Below, one piece after another: positions 49,879 through 61,212 of a stretch of DNA of 64,000 bases (position 1 is its first letter; each line of letters starts with the position of its first letter). The translations under genes and the position numbers were made by a program. Below the pieces are notes generated by a model, which worked only from the letters and a program-made list of their open reading frames with translations, did not search any database and had not been told where the DNA came from. This DNA is from Streptomyces parvus (GTDB taxonomy: Bacteria > Actinomycetota > Actinomycetes > Streptomycetales > Streptomycetaceae), in NCBI RefSeq assembly GCF_032121415.1, contig NZ_CP135079.1, positions 5,642,001-5,706,000 on the forward strand, written 5' to 3'.

Positions 49879-52217
49879 CGTTCCGCGAACAGTTCGCCCG
49901 CCGCCACCGTGCCCCCCGTGAACTCCCGGCCGGGTGAGGCCGACAGCAGGTCCCGCCACGGGCCCCCGTCCGGCAGTTCCAGCACCGTGTCCCGCCAGCC
50001 GCCGCCCTCGGCCAGCCGCAGCGAAAGACGGGTCACCGCCGTGACCACCGCGCCCGAGCGGCAGAACGCCAGCAGATGCGGGGCGGCCCGGCCGGTCGCC
50101 GTCAGAGGCGCGTACGCACCCGACTCACCGAACACGCCCGGCAGCTCGCGGCGCAGCCCGAGCGCGGTCGCCGTCAGCGTCTGCTTCTCGTCCGGAACGT
50201 CGGGCCGCCGGAACGGCCGCCGGTTGTCCGGGTCGACCAGGGCCAGGTACTCGCTCTCGGTGCCCTGGTAGAGATCCGGGACCCCCGGCATCGTCAGGTG
50301 CACCAGCGCCGCTCCCAGCACCTGGGCCCGGACGTGCGGGGCGAGCGCGTCCGCGAACTCGGCGATCAGCCCGCGGGTCACACCCTCCCCGTGGCCCGGT
50401 CCGGCCGCGACGAAGTCCGACACCGCACGCTCGTAGGCCGGGTCCGACTCCGTCCAGCTGGTGAAGAGCCCGGCCTCGCGCACCGCCTTCAGCAGCGCCG
50501 GCTCCAGCCGCTCGCCCAGCTCGTCGGCGGGCATCTCCGCGCAGCCGTACGCCGACTGCCATGCCACCCAGGCCAGTTGGGGGTCCGGGGCGGCGACCGG
50601 CGTCGCCGCCGTCAGCTCCGCCACCAACGCCGCCCACCGTTCCGGGCACTGCGACAGCACCGCGATCCGGGCCCGGACGTCCGCGCTGCGCTTCGTGTCG
50701 TGCGTGGTCAGCACCGTGCCGGTGGCGGGCCAGTCGCGGGCGATCCGGGAGGCGAAGGAATGGAACTCCCCAGGCGACACGGCAGGTTGCCCCGGGTCGC
50801 CGCCCACCTCGGTGGCCGAGATCAGCGGCACGTACCGGTAGAACGCCGTGTCCTCCACCGACTTGGCGTGCAGTGCGGACGCGGTCTGCGCGAACCGGGC
50901 GCAGAATGCCGCCTGTTCCTCCCCACCGCCGAGCCGCCCGAGCGCCAGATCCCGTACGACGTCGACGGCCGCCGCCTCCTCCGGCACGGAGAACACCGTC
51001 TTCGCGTCCCGTACCGCCTCGTCGGTCAGCGTCTCCTCGGTGATCCGGGTCGGCGGCTCGCCCGCCGTGACGTACGGCCGGTAGACCGGGATACGGACCA
51101 GCAGCTCCCGGATCGCGGTCCGCAGCGCCCACGGGGCGTGGTCCCGCAGCGCCGGGTCCCGGTCGCAGATCGCGGCCGCCAGCCGGGTCAGCCACGCGGC
51201 CTCGGCGGCCAGCTCATGCGTCGCCACTCGGTACGCGGCCCGGCGCACCGTCGCCGCCCAGTCGCCACCCCGGTCCCCGGGTGGGCCCGCGAACTCCCGG
51301 TAGCGGCCGAGCAGCTCCGCCGCGCCGGACGGGTCGGTGAACAGCCCGTCGATCCGGCGCAGGGCGTCGTACCCGGTGGTGCCCGCGACCGCCCACTCCG
51401 CCGGGAGGTGCTCGTCGCCGGTGAGGATCTTCTCCACCACCGTCCAGCGCCCGCCGGTGGCCTCGTCGAGTCGCTCCAGATAGGCGGCGGGGGCGGCGAG
51501 ACCGTCGGGGTGGTCGATGCGCAGCCCGTCGAGCACGCCGTCGCGGAGCAGTTCGAGGACCTTGGCATGGGTGTCCTCGAAGACCTCCGGGTGCTCCACG
51601 CGGACCCCGATCAGCTCCGGGACGGTGAAGAACCGCCGGTAGTTCAACTCGGTGCGGGCCAGCCGCCACCAGCCGAGCCGGTAGTGCTGCTCCTCCAGCA
51701 GCCGAGGCAGCGGGAGATCCGCCGTGCCGGCCCGGAGCGGGAACTCCAGATCGTGGTAGCGCAGCACCTCCCCGTCCACGGCCAGGTGCTCCAGCTCCTG
51801 GCCGAGCGGCCCGGCGAGCACGGGCAGCAGCACCTGGCCGCCGCCCGCCGCCCAGTCGATGTCGAACCAGCGGGCGTACGGGGATGCCGCGCCCTCGCGC
51901 AGCACCTCCCACAGCCGGCGGTTGTGCCGGGGCGAGGCGGCCATGTGGTTGGGCACGATGTCCAGGACCAGCCCGAGCCCGTGCTCCCGGGCGGCCGATG
52001 CGAGCGACCGCAACCCTTCCTCTCCGCCCAGCTCGGCCCGGACCCGGCTGTGGTCGACCACGTCGTAGCCGTGGGCGGAGCCGGGGACCGCCTCCAGGAC
52101 GGGGGAGAGGTGGAGGTGCGAGACGCCGAGCGCGGCGAGATACGGTACGGCCTTCTCGGCGGCGGCGAACGGGAAGTCGGGCTGGAGCTGAAGCCGGTAC
52201 GTGGCGGAGGGCGTCAT
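49845..52217 (-). CDS. treY: Malto-oligosyltrehalose synthase, 790 aa
   Basis: GH13 transglycosidase that turns the reducing end of maltooligosaccharide into a trehalose unit. The opening MTPSATYRLQLQPDFPFAAA is typical. The barrel shows GLRIDHPDGL (nucleophile Asp), TVVEKIL (acid Glu) and TTHDTKRSADVRAR (third Asp). Length as for the family. Lies 81 bases downstream of glgX on the same strand; no strong ribosome site is visible at ATG 52217. Its partner treZ is 6.4 kb away with six genes between. Confidence 0.96.
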   Translation of the reverse strand: MTPSATYRLQLQPDFPFAAAEKAVPYLAALGVSHLHLSPVLEAVPGSAHGYDVVDHSRVRAELGGEEGLRSLASAAREHGLGLVLDIVPNHMAASPRHNRRLWEVLREGAASPYARWFDIDWAAGGGQVLLPVLAGPLGQELEHLAVDGEVLRYHDLEFPLRAGTADLPLPRLLEEQHYRLGWWRLARTELNYRRFFTVPELIGVRVEHPEVFEDTHAKVLELLRDGVLDGLRIDHPDGLAAPAAYLERLDEATGGRWTVVEKILTGDEHLPAEWAVAGTTGYDALRRIDGLFTDPSGAAELLGRYREFAGPPGDRGGDWAATVRRAAYRVATHELAAEAAWLTRLAAAICDRDPALRDHAPWALRTAIRELLVRIPVYRPYVTAGEPPTRITEETLTDEAVRDAKTVFSVPEEAAAVDVVRDLALGRLGGGEEQAAFCARFAQTASALHAKSVEDTAFYRYVPLISATEVGGDPGQPAVSPGEFHSFASRIARDWPATGTVLTTHDTKRSADVRARIAVLSQCPERWAALVAELTAATPVAAPDPQLAWVAWQSAYGCAEMPADELGERLEPALLKAVREAGLFTSWTESDPAYERAVSDFVAAGPGHGEGVTRGLIAEFADALAPHVRAQVLGAALVHLTMPGVPDLYQGTESEYLALVDPDNRRPFRRPDVPDEKQTLTATALGLRRELPGVFGESGAYAPLTATGRAAPHLLAFCRSGAVVTAVTRLSLRLAEGGGWRDTVLELPDGGPWRDLLSASPGREFTGGTVAAGELFAERPVALLRRVAG

Positions 52218-52297
52218 GGACTTCTACGTACCCCGCCCGGGGCGAACCGTGTCACCCCGGGCGGAACCTCACCCCTGCCGTCCCGGCCCGGCCGGCC

Positions 52298-54427
<2,130 letters not shown>

Positions 54428-54842
54428 GATGAAGACTCTTCCACTTCTGATCCGGGTGCGGGGGCTTTCCTCGGCCCGATACTCCTCGAAGACTTCCCGA
54501 ATACGTCCCGAATCTTCCCCGAAAACGGGGCGCTCACCTAGGACGTCGCGCGGTGCGGCCGCATCCGGTCGCCGGGTCCCGGCCACACCGGTCAACTTCG
54601 GACACCCGCGTGCCGCCCCGGACGTGCTTGCGGACCCCGCCGCCCGGGAAGCGTCCGGTTCCCGCACGGGGGCAGGGTCCCAATCACTATGAATCCGCTC
54701 ACTCCATCCGATCTCGCCGCAAGGAACAAGCCTGACGATCAGGGGAGTTGAGAAAGTCGCCTGCGCATCGGGCTGCGTCGGATCACGCTCCCGGAGTACC
54801 CTTCCTTGATCGTTGGGTGGGGGAGTGGAAGGCGGTACGCGG
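54428..54842. other. Divergent region between glgX and the SAV2148-type gene
   Basis: 415 bases without a clear gene. Contains phased repeats (54495-54523), a 5-bp stem around CGA (54732-54744) and a relatively AT-rich patch at 54700-54760 that probably holds the plus-strand promoter. Confidence 0.45.
54495..54523. repeat. Three 7-8-base direct repeats phased by 10-11 bases
   Basis: TCCCGAA at 54495, 54506 and TCCCCGAA at 54516. On the coding strand of glgX they read TTCGGG(G)A. One turn apart and about 70-95 bases before the glgX start, which suits a bound regulator. Confidence 0.45.
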
Positions 54843-56078
54843 GTGAGCTCGGGAGGGTTCGAGCTACCCCCAGGTGACGCAGGTCACGAGGGGGAATCGA
54901 CCGATGCCCCGCCCGGGGCGGTGTCCCTCGCGCAGCCCATGGAGATAGGCGCCGAGCTGGACTGGGGACCGGAGGCCTGGGGCGAGGTGCGCACGCGCGC
55001 CCAGCGCGCCGGTCGGGCCTATATCTGGCTGAATCTGGTCGAACAACGCCTCCGGGCCGTCGTCGCAGCGGTGCTCCGGCCGATCTACGAGCCGGTGCAC
55101 GGCGAGGAGTGGGTGGTGGCCGCGGCCGGACCGGCCGGGCAGGAGTGGGTGCAGCGCGCCGTCGCCGTACGCGAGGTCTCGCGCCGCAAGGGCTATCTGC
55201 TGGACCCGGCCGACGACAACGTCCTGAGCTTCCTGACGCTGCCGCAGCTGCGCGAGCTGATGGTCCAGCACTGGCCCTGCTTCGAGCCGTACTTCGACGA
55301 CCGGCGCGATGTCGAGCTGGCCCTGGACGAGCTGGAGGTCGCGCGCAACGTGGTCTCCCGCAACCGCGCGCTGAACGAGGCGGTCCTCGCCCAGGCGGAA
55401 CGGGCCTCCGCCCGCCTGCTCGACATCCTCGGCAGCGGGGCCGGGGTGCGGTCGGCCGACCGGCTGCCGGTGGACGCGGTGGAGGAACTGGTCGGCGACC
55501 GGTACGCGGACGTGGTCTCCGTCCACCCCGACCGGGTCCGGCTCCAGCGCCAGCTGCCCGCCGAGGACCTCTTCGGCGGGGCGCGGCGGCTCGACGCCAT
55601 CGGCATAGGCCTCAACCTGCTCGTGCAGAACTTCTCCGGCCGCCGGCTCGTACGGCTCGCGGAATCGGGCTGCCGGGTGCGGCTGCTGTTCATCAACCCG
55701 GCCAGCAGCGCGGTGCGCCGCAGGGAGCGGGAACTCGGCCTCAAGAAGGGCGAGCTGAGCCGCTCGGTGGAGATGAACATCCTGCACATGCGCCGCGTCC
55801 GCTCCAAGCTCCGCGACCCCGGCGCGTTCCAGATCCAGGTCTTCGACGAGACCCCGCGCTTCACCGCCTACCTGGTGGACGGCGACGGCCCGGACGCGGT
55901 GGGCGTCGTCCAGCCCTATCTGCGGCGGGCCCGGGGCATGGAGGCGCCGGTCCTGGTGCTGCGCGGCGGTGGCAGACGCACGGTGGTGCGGGAGGGCCAG
56001 GACAACGAGCACGGGCTCTTCGAGACGTACCGCGAGGAGTTCGAATCGGTCTGGACGGACTCCCGGCCGGTCTCCTGA
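54843..56078 (+). CDS. SAV2148-type HEPN domain protein, 411 aa
   Basis: Matches the actinobacterial family known as SAV2148-type HEPN proteins. The N-terminal helical region (residues about 60-210) holds the HEPN-like bundle; the usual Arg-x4-6-His pair is not seen (the corresponding stretch VVSRNRALNEAVL has no His). The second half has a beta/alpha part with LLFINPASSAVRRRERELG and MNILHMRRVRSKL. GTG 54843 is chosen with GGAAGG upstream; GTG 54825 and TTG 54813 are alternatives. Function unknown. Confidence 0.8.
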   Translation: MSSGGFELPPGDAGHEGESTDAPPGAVSLAQPMEIGAELDWGPEAWGEVRTRAQRAGRAYIWLNLVEQRLRAVVAAVLRPIYEPVHGEEWVVAAAGPAGQEWVQRAVAVREVSRRKGYLLDPADDNVLSFLTLPQLRELMVQHWPCFEPYFDDRRDVELALDELEVARNVVSRNRALNEAVLAQAERASARLLDILGSGAGVRSADRLPVDAVEELVGDRYADVVSVHPDRVRLQRQLPAEDLFGGARRLDAIGIGLNLLVQNFSGRRLVRLAESGCRVRLLFINPASSAVRRRERELGLKKGELSRSVEMNILHMRRVRSKLRDPGAFQIQVFDETPRFTAYLVDGDGPDAVGVVQPYLRRARGMEAPVLVLRGGGRRTVVREGQDNEHGLFETYREEFESVWTDSRPVS

Positions 56079-56166
56079 CCCTCCACCGGCGTTGTCAGTG
56101 GCCCGTGCGAAGGTGGTCATCACTCGGGGGAGCACCACGGGGGAGCGCCACGAAGGAGGTATCGGG

Positions 56167-56880
56167 ATGAGCTGGCACCGGGGCACACTGGTCGGCTTCG
56201 ACCTGGAGACGACGGGGACCGACGTCGAGAGCGACCGGATCGTCACCGCCGCACTCGTCCGGCTGGACCCGGACGGCACGGTCGCCGAGCAGCGGACCTG
56301 GCTGCTCGATCCGGGCGTGGTGATACCGGAGCAGGCCTCCGCGATCCACGGCATCGGCACCGACCACGCCCGCAAGCACGGGGCGCGGGCCGCCTCCGCG
56401 GTCGAGGAGATCGCCCGGGCGGTCGCCGAAGTGCTGTGCTCGCACGTCCCGCTGGTGGTGATGAACGCCCGCTACGACCTCTCGCTGCTGGACCGCGAAT
56501 GCCGCAGGTACGGACTGCCGTCGGTCGAGGAGCGCGTCGGCGGCGAGCCGTCACCCGTCATCGACCCGCTGGTCATCGACAAGCACGTCGACAAGTACCG
56601 CAAGGGCAAGCGGGCCCTCCAGGCGCTGTGCGACCACTACGGGGTCACGCTCGACGGAGCCCACGACGCGACGGCCGACGCGGTGGCCGCGGTGCGCGTG
56701 GTACGCCGGATGGGCGAGCGCCACCGGCCCGTCGCCGCCCTGCCGCCCGGCGAACTGCACGCCCTTCAGATACGGGCGGCGGCCGAGCAGTCGGCCTCGC
56801 TCCAGGCATATCTGCGGCGCACGAGCGACCCGGCGGCGGTGGTCGAGTCGGCCTGGCCGCTGATCCCGCGCAGCGGCTGA
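56167..56880 (+). CDS. DnaQ-like 3'-5' exonuclease, 237 aa
   Basis: DEDDh-type exonuclease. Motif I is VGFDLETTGTD (D and E), motif II is in VMNARYDLSLLDREC, and motif III is the H-x4-D of DGAHDATADAVAAVR. Stand-alone domain of proofreading type; the substrate may be DNA or RNA ends. ATG at 56167 has a perfect AAGGAGGT ribosome site. A C-terminal helical tail (ALQIRAAAEQSASLQAYL) follows. It begins 88 bases after the SAV2148-type gene on the same strand. Confidence 0.92.
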   Translation: MSWHRGTLVGFDLETTGTDVESDRIVTAALVRLDPDGTVAEQRTWLLDPGVVIPEQASAIHGIGTDHARKHGARAASAVEEIARAVAEVLCSHVPLVVMNARYDLSLLDRECRRYGLPSVEERVGGEPSPVIDPLVIDKHVDKYRKGKRALQALCDHYGVTLDGAHDATADAVAAVRVVRRMGERHRPVAALPPGELHALQIRAAAEQSASLQAYLRRTSDPAAVVESAWPLIPRSG

Positions 56881-56939
56881 GCGGGGCGGCCGCCGAGCCG
56901 GCCCCCGCCGCTCGTTCCACGGAACCGCCCCCGGCTCGT

Positions 56940-57806
56940 TCAGAACGGGTACCAGCGGACCTCGGGATCGCCCTCGCGCAGTGACGCCACCCGGCGGCGG
57001 AATTCGGCGAGTGCCTTCGAGTTGGCAGGGGCGTGCTGGGAGACCCAGGCGCAGCTCGCCGTCTCGCGGGCGCCGCGCAGGACCGCGCATCCCTCCCACT
57101 CCCGGACGTCCCACCCGTACGCGGTGGTGAAAGCGTCGTAGGCCGCCGGGTCGAGGCCGTAGCGGTCGCGGGAGAGGGCGAGGACGACCAGGTCGTGTTC
57201 CCGCAGGTCGGCGGAGAACGTCTCCAGGTCGACCAGGACCGGGCCGTCGGGGCCGACATGGACGTTGCGCGGGAGCGCGTCACCGTGGATCGGGCCCGGC
57301 CGGAGGCGGGGGACCAGGGCGGCGGCCGCGGCCGCGAAGCCGTCGCGTCGCTCGCGGAGGTAGTCCGCGTCCGCCGGGTCGATCGCGTCGCCCGCCAGGG
57401 TCAGCCAGCGCTCGACACCGCCGAGCAGTTCGCGGCGCGGAAGAGTGAAGTCCGTCGGGGCGGGCAGCCCGTGCACCAGGGAGAGCAGCGGTGCGAGGTC
57501 ACGCGGTTCGGCGGGGCGTACGGCGTCCGGGAGCCGGTGCCACAGCGTCACCGGGTGGCCCTCGACCAGGACCGGCTCCCGCTCGGCCGCGCGGACGGCC
57601 GGGACACCGGACGCGGCGAGCCAGCCGGCGAGCGCCACCTCCCGCTCCGCCCGCGCGCGCAGCTCCGGGTGGCCGGTGGCGTCCCGGCCGACCTTGATCA
57701 CCAGATGGCCGGCGGCGAACACCGCGTTCTCGCCCAGTGCGAGCAACTCCGCCGCGCCGGAGAACCCGGCGGCCGTCAGCACCTCGCGCGCACGCATCTC
57801 GTCCAT
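56940..57806 (-). CDS. Aminoglycoside-phosphotransferase-like kinase, 288 aa
   Basis: APH/choline kinase fold. The catalytic loop is IHGDALPRNVHVG, and the metal-binding Asp is in PVLVDLETFS. The N-lobe lysine is in VIKVGRDA. ATG 57806 is taken as start because the longer frame adds a basic stretch without a ribosome site. Many members phosphorylate small metabolites, so antibiotic resistance should not be assumed. Divergent from the ABC transporter operon, with a spacer of about 143 bases. Confidence 0.85.
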   Translation of the reverse strand: MDEMRAREVLTAAGFSGAAELLALGENAVFAAGHLVIKVGRDATGHPELRARAEREVALAGWLAASGVPAVRAAEREPVLVEGHPVTLWHRLPDAVRPAEPRDLAPLLSLVHGLPAPTDFTLPRRELLGGVERWLTLAGDAIDPADADYLRERRDGFAAAAAALVPRLRPGPIHGDALPRNVHVGPDGPVLVDLETFSADLREHDLVVLALSRDRYGLDPAAYDAFTTAYGWDVREWEGCAVLRGARETASCAWVSQHAPANSKALAEFRRRVASLREGDPEVRWYPF

Positions 57807-57949
57807 GGGTGCGATTTTCGCATCCTTGCAGGCCACCTTGACGAACCGACGGCCCGTCAGCACGATGACGGAGGCCTCCCGGGCAGCCGGAACGGGACGA
57901 AGTCCACCTCAGGCACATCAGGCAGATACGGGATAGCGGGGTCTTTTTC

Positions 57950-58966
57950 GTGACATCGGTGACCGCGACGAAGCGGTCCGGACCGGACGACCCGCACGGC
58001 GGGCGCGGCGGACGGGACGGACAAGGCGGACAGGGGGGACGCCCGCGGAGGTCCTGGCGACCCGGGCCCCCGGGGCCTCCGCCCCAGGGCAAGGCGTTCG
58101 GGGACCGGGCCGCCTGGTTCCTGGTGCTGCCCGCACTCATCCCGATCCTGATCCTCAGCGTCGGACCGCTCCTCTACGGCATCGCGCTGGCCTTCACCGA
58201 CGCCCAGTCCGGCCGGACCCGCTCCACCCAGTGGATCGGCACCCTGAACTTCCAGGACCTGCTGCACGACACCCTGTTCTGGGACTCGTTCCGGATCGGC
58301 CTGGTCTGGGCCGTCGGCGTCACCGTCCCGCAGTTCCTCCTGGCCCTCGGCCTCGCCCTGCTGCTCAACCAGAACCTGCGGCTGCGCTGGCTGGCCCGGG
58401 CGCTGGCGATCGTCCCCTGGGCGATGCCCGAGGTCGTCGTCGGCATCATGTGGCGGCTCGTGTACAACCCGGACGCCGGCATCCTCAACGAGACCGTCCG
58501 CGACCTCGGACTCGGCGACGGTCGGGACTGGCTGACCGGTCTCGCCACCGCGCTGCCCGCCGTGATCCTCGTCGGCATCTGGGCGGGCATGCCGCAGACC
58601 ACCGTGGCCCTGCTCGCCGGACTCCAGAACACCCCGCGCGACCTCCACGAGGCGGCAGCCCTGGACGGCGCGGGCGCCTGGCGCCGGTTCCGTACGGTCA
58701 CCTGGCCCGCGATCAAGCCCATCGCGCTCGCGATCTCCGCGCTCAACCTGATCTGGAACTTCAACTCCTTCGCCCTGGTCTACGTCCTGACCAGCGGCGG
58801 GCCCGGCGGCCGGACCCGGCTGCCGATGCTCTTCGCCTACGAGGAGGCCTTCCGCTACGGGCAGTTCGGCTACGCCGCGGCGATGGGCTGTGTGATGGTC
58901 GCGGTGATCTCCGTGCTCCTCGCCCTCCACCTCGTCGGCCGGCTCAGGGGAGGTGAGGACCGATGA
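57950..58966 (+). CDS. Sugar ABC transporter permease (MalF-type), 338 aa
   Basis: N-terminal Gly/Arg/Pro-rich cytoplasmic tail (to about 50), then about six membrane helices (FLVLPALIPILILSVGPLLYG onward). The EAA loop that contacts the ATPase is EAAALDGAGAWRRFRTVTWP. GTG start at 57950. Overlaps the next gene by four bases (ATGA). No ATPase gene is present here, so a shared MsiK-type ATPase is likely. Confidence 0.93.
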   Translation: MTSVTATKRSGPDDPHGGRGGRDGQGGQGGRPRRSWRPGPPGPPPQGKAFGDRAAWFLVLPALIPILILSVGPLLYGIALAFTDAQSGRTRSTQWIGTLNFQDLLHDTLFWDSFRIGLVWAVGVTVPQFLLALGLALLLNQNLRLRWLARALAIVPWAMPEVVVGIMWRLVYNPDAGILNETVRDLGLGDGRDWLTGLATALPAVILVGIWAGMPQTTVALLAGLQNTPRDLHEAAALDGAGAWRRFRTVTWPAIKPIALAISALNLIWNFNSFALVYVLTSGGPGGRTRLPMLFAYEEAFRYGQFGYAAAMGCVMVAVISVLLALHLVGRLRGGEDR

Positions 58967-59862
58967 GGCGCGTACCGGTGAGGCGTAAGCCGACGACACG
59001 CGAAGCCTCCAGGCGTGAGTCCACCGGGCTGCGTACCGGCCGGGCCGCGCGCACCGGGCAGTACCTGGCCCTCCTGGCGTATCTGGTCTTCCTCGCGTTC
59101 CCGTTCGTGTGGTTGATCTCGACCGCCTTCAAACCCGCCCGCGAACTGGGCTCGCTGCACCCCACCTGGATCCCCGAGCACCCCACCCTGGACAACTTCC
59201 GGCAGGCCTTCGACGAGCAGCCGCTGCTCCAGGCCGCGGGCAACTCGCTGGTCGCCGCCGTCTCCGCCGCCCTGATCGCCGTCGTGATCGCCACCCCCAT
59301 GGCCTATGCGATGGCCCGCCACCGCGGCCGCCTCGCCACCGCGGCGACCGGCTGGGTCGTGGTCAGCCAGGCGTTCCCGTTCGTCCTCGTGATCATCCCG
59401 CTCTTCCTGATCCTGAAGAACCTGCATCTGATCAACACCCTGTGGGGGCTGATCCTCGTCTACGTCGTCTGGTCGCTGCCCTTCGCGCTGTGGATGCTCG
59501 CCGGGTACGTACGCGCCGTGCCCGCCGAGCTGGAGGAGGCCGCCGCCGTGGACGGCGCGGGCCGCGTCCGCACCCTCGTCTCGGTCGTCGCCCCGCTGCT
59601 CGCCCCCGGGATCGTCGCCACCGCGCTGTTCGCGTTCATCACCGCATGGAACGAGTTCTTCTTCGCGCTCGTCCTGCTCAAGACCCCGGAGAAGCAGACT
59701 TTGCCGGTCGTCCTCACCCACTTCCTCGGCGCGGAGGGCGTGGCCGACCTCGGGCCGCTCGCCGCCGCCGCGTTCCTCGCCACCCTCCCCTCCCTCGTGC
59801 TCTTCGCCTTCATCCAGCGGCGGATCACCGGCGGGATGACGGCCGGGGCGGTGAAGCACTGA
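58963..59862 (+). CDS. Sugar ABC transporter permease (MalG-type), 299 aa
   Basis: Six predicted membrane helices after a basic N-terminus. EAA loop EEAAAVDGAGRVRTLVSVVA. Ends in the family-typical GGMTAGAVKH, as in other MalG-like proteins. Coupled to the permease before it and to the binding protein after it (ATG overlaps its stop). Substrate probably an oligosaccharide. Confidence 0.94.
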   Translation: MRRVPVRRKPTTREASRRESTGLRTGRAARTGQYLALLAYLVFLAFPFVWLISTAFKPARELGSLHPTWIPEHPTLDNFRQAFDEQPLLQAAGNSLVAAVSAALIAVVIATPMAYAMARHRGRLATAATGWVVVSQAFPFVLVIIPLFLILKNLHLINTLWGLILVYVVWSLPFALWMLAGYVRAVPAELEEAAAVDGAGRVRTLVSVVAPLLAPGIVATALFAFITAWNEFFFALVLLKTPEKQTLPVVLTHFLGAEGVADLGPLAAAAFLATLPSLVLFAFIQRRITGGMTAGAVKH

Positions 59863-61157
59863 TGCGCGCCACGGTCCGGCGGGCGGCCGCCGCCGTCGCC
59901 GTGCTGGCCCTGCTGCTCACCGGCTGCTCCGGCGGCGACGACGGGCGGGACGCGGACGGCACGATCCGGCTCCGGTTCCAGTCGCTGGCCTGGCAGAAGG
60001 AGTCCGTCGACGCCAACAAGCAGTTGGTGAAGGAGTGGAACGTTGCCCACCCCGACGTCCAGGTGGAGTACGTCCAGGGCAGCTGGGACAGCGTCCACGA
60101 CCAGCTCCTCACCTCCTTCGAGGGCGGCGAGGCCCCCGACATCATCCACGATGCCTCCGACGACCTGGCGGACTTCGCGTACGGGGGCTACCTCGCCGAC
60201 CTGCGCCCCCTCCTGCCCGAGCGGCTCAAGGCCGACATCCCCGAACAGTCCTGGCGCACCACCACGTTCGGCGAGGGCGTGCACGGGGTGCCCTTCCTCC
60301 AGGAGCCGCGGGTCCTGATCGCCAACACGAAGCTGCTGAAGGCCTCGGGCGCGCGCATCCCGACCCCGGAGCGCCCCTGGAGCTGGGAGGAGTTCCGGCA
60401 GGTGACGAAGGAGCTGACGGGCAAGGGGCGGTACGGGATCGCCTGGCCGCTCAAGGAGCCGGTCTCCGTCACCCTCAACCTGGGCCTGTCCGGCGGCGGA
60501 CAGCTCTTCCACCGCGACGGTGAGGGCAAGGCCCTCCTGCGCTTCGAACCGGGCGACGGCGTGGTGGCCGGCACCATCCACGACCAGGTCAACACCGACA
60601 ACAGCGCGGCCCGCAGCGCGCTGGGCATGGGCGGGTCGGACGCGCTGCCCGGGTTCTTCGGCGGCAAGTACGCGATGCTGCCGCTCGGCTTCTCCTACCG
60701 CCAGCAGATCATCCAGCAGGCCCCCGAGGGGTTCGAATGGACGGTCCTGCCGATGCCCGCGGGCGCGGGCGGCGCGGTCCAGGGGGTGAGCCCGCAGACG
60801 CTGTCGGTCGCTCAGGAGAGCCCGTACAAGAAGGAAGCCGTCGCGTTCATCGACTTCCTGCTGCGCCCCGCGAACATGGTGCGCCTCGCCCGCGGTGACT
60901 GGATGCTGCCCACCGGGACCGAGGCGCTGGCCGATCCGTCTCTGCGAGGGACCCGGAACGGGTGGGCCGTCGGCACCGCGCTCGCCGAGGGCCTGCGGCC
61001 GGCGCCCGCCCAGTCGGTACGCGGCTATCCCGAGTGGAAGGACAAGGTGGCGACCCCCGCGTACCAGGAGTTCTACAGCGGCGCGATCGACACCGGCGAG
61101 CTGAGCAAGAGGCTCGTGGAGGACGGGAGTCGGGTGCTGGCCCGCTACCAACGCTGA
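59862..61157 (+). CDS. Extracellular sugar-binding lipoprotein of the ABC transporter, 431 aa
   Basis: Lipoprotein signal with lipobox LLLTGCSG, then a family-1 solute-binding fold. Recognisable stretches include GTIRLRFQSLAWQKESV, EAPDIIHDASDDLADFAY and YAMLPLGFSYRQQII. ATG 59862 overlaps the permease stop (TGATG). The binding protein comes last in the operon, whereas it is usually first. The ligand is not evident; the nearby trehalose and glycosidase genes make a maltodextrin, trehalose or related glucoside reasonable. Confidence 0.92.
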   Translation: MRATVRRAAAAVAVLALLLTGCSGGDDGRDADGTIRLRFQSLAWQKESVDANKQLVKEWNVAHPDVQVEYVQGSWDSVHDQLLTSFEGGEAPDIIHDASDDLADFAYGGYLADLRPLLPERLKADIPEQSWRTTTFGEGVHGVPFLQEPRVLIANTKLLKASGARIPTPERPWSWEEFRQVTKELTGKGRYGIAWPLKEPVSVTLNLGLSGGGQLFHRDGEGKALLRFEPGDGVVAGTIHDQVNTDNSAARSALGMGGSDALPGFFGGKYAMLPLGFSYRQQIIQQAPEGFEWTVLPMPAGAGGAVQGVSPQTLSVAQESPYKKEAVAFIDFLLRPANMVRLARGDWMLPTGTEALADPSLRGTRNGWAVGTALAEGLRPAPAQSVRGYPEWKDKVATPAYQEFYSGAIDTGELSKRLVEDGSRVLARYQR

Positions 61158-61175
61158 CCCCGACGCGAAGAGAGG

Positions 61176-61205
61176 TTGCACGAGACGTCTCGTCTCGTCT
61201 ACGGT
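61176..61205 (+). promoter_or_regulatory. Promoter of the macrolide glycosyltransferase gene
   Basis: TTGCAC (61176-61181) and TACGGT (61200-61205), 18-base spacer. The -10 ends 7 bases before ATG 61213, so transcription is probably leaderless. This is the clearest -35/-10 pair I saw. Confidence 0.6.
61180..61193. promoter_or_regulatory. Perfect 14-bp palindrome inside the promoter
   Basis: Self-complementary sequence ACGAGACGTCTCGT placed in the -35/-10 spacer, with a further GTCTCGTCT half-repeat. Typical position and form of a TetR- or similar repressor operator. No regulator gene adjoins. Confidence 0.6.
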
Positions 61206-61212
61206 GAGCGGC

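Noticed and set aside
56940..57806. Antibiotic resistance gene
   Set aside because: The APH fold is shared by many metabolic kinases; nothing indicates an aminoglycoside substrate.
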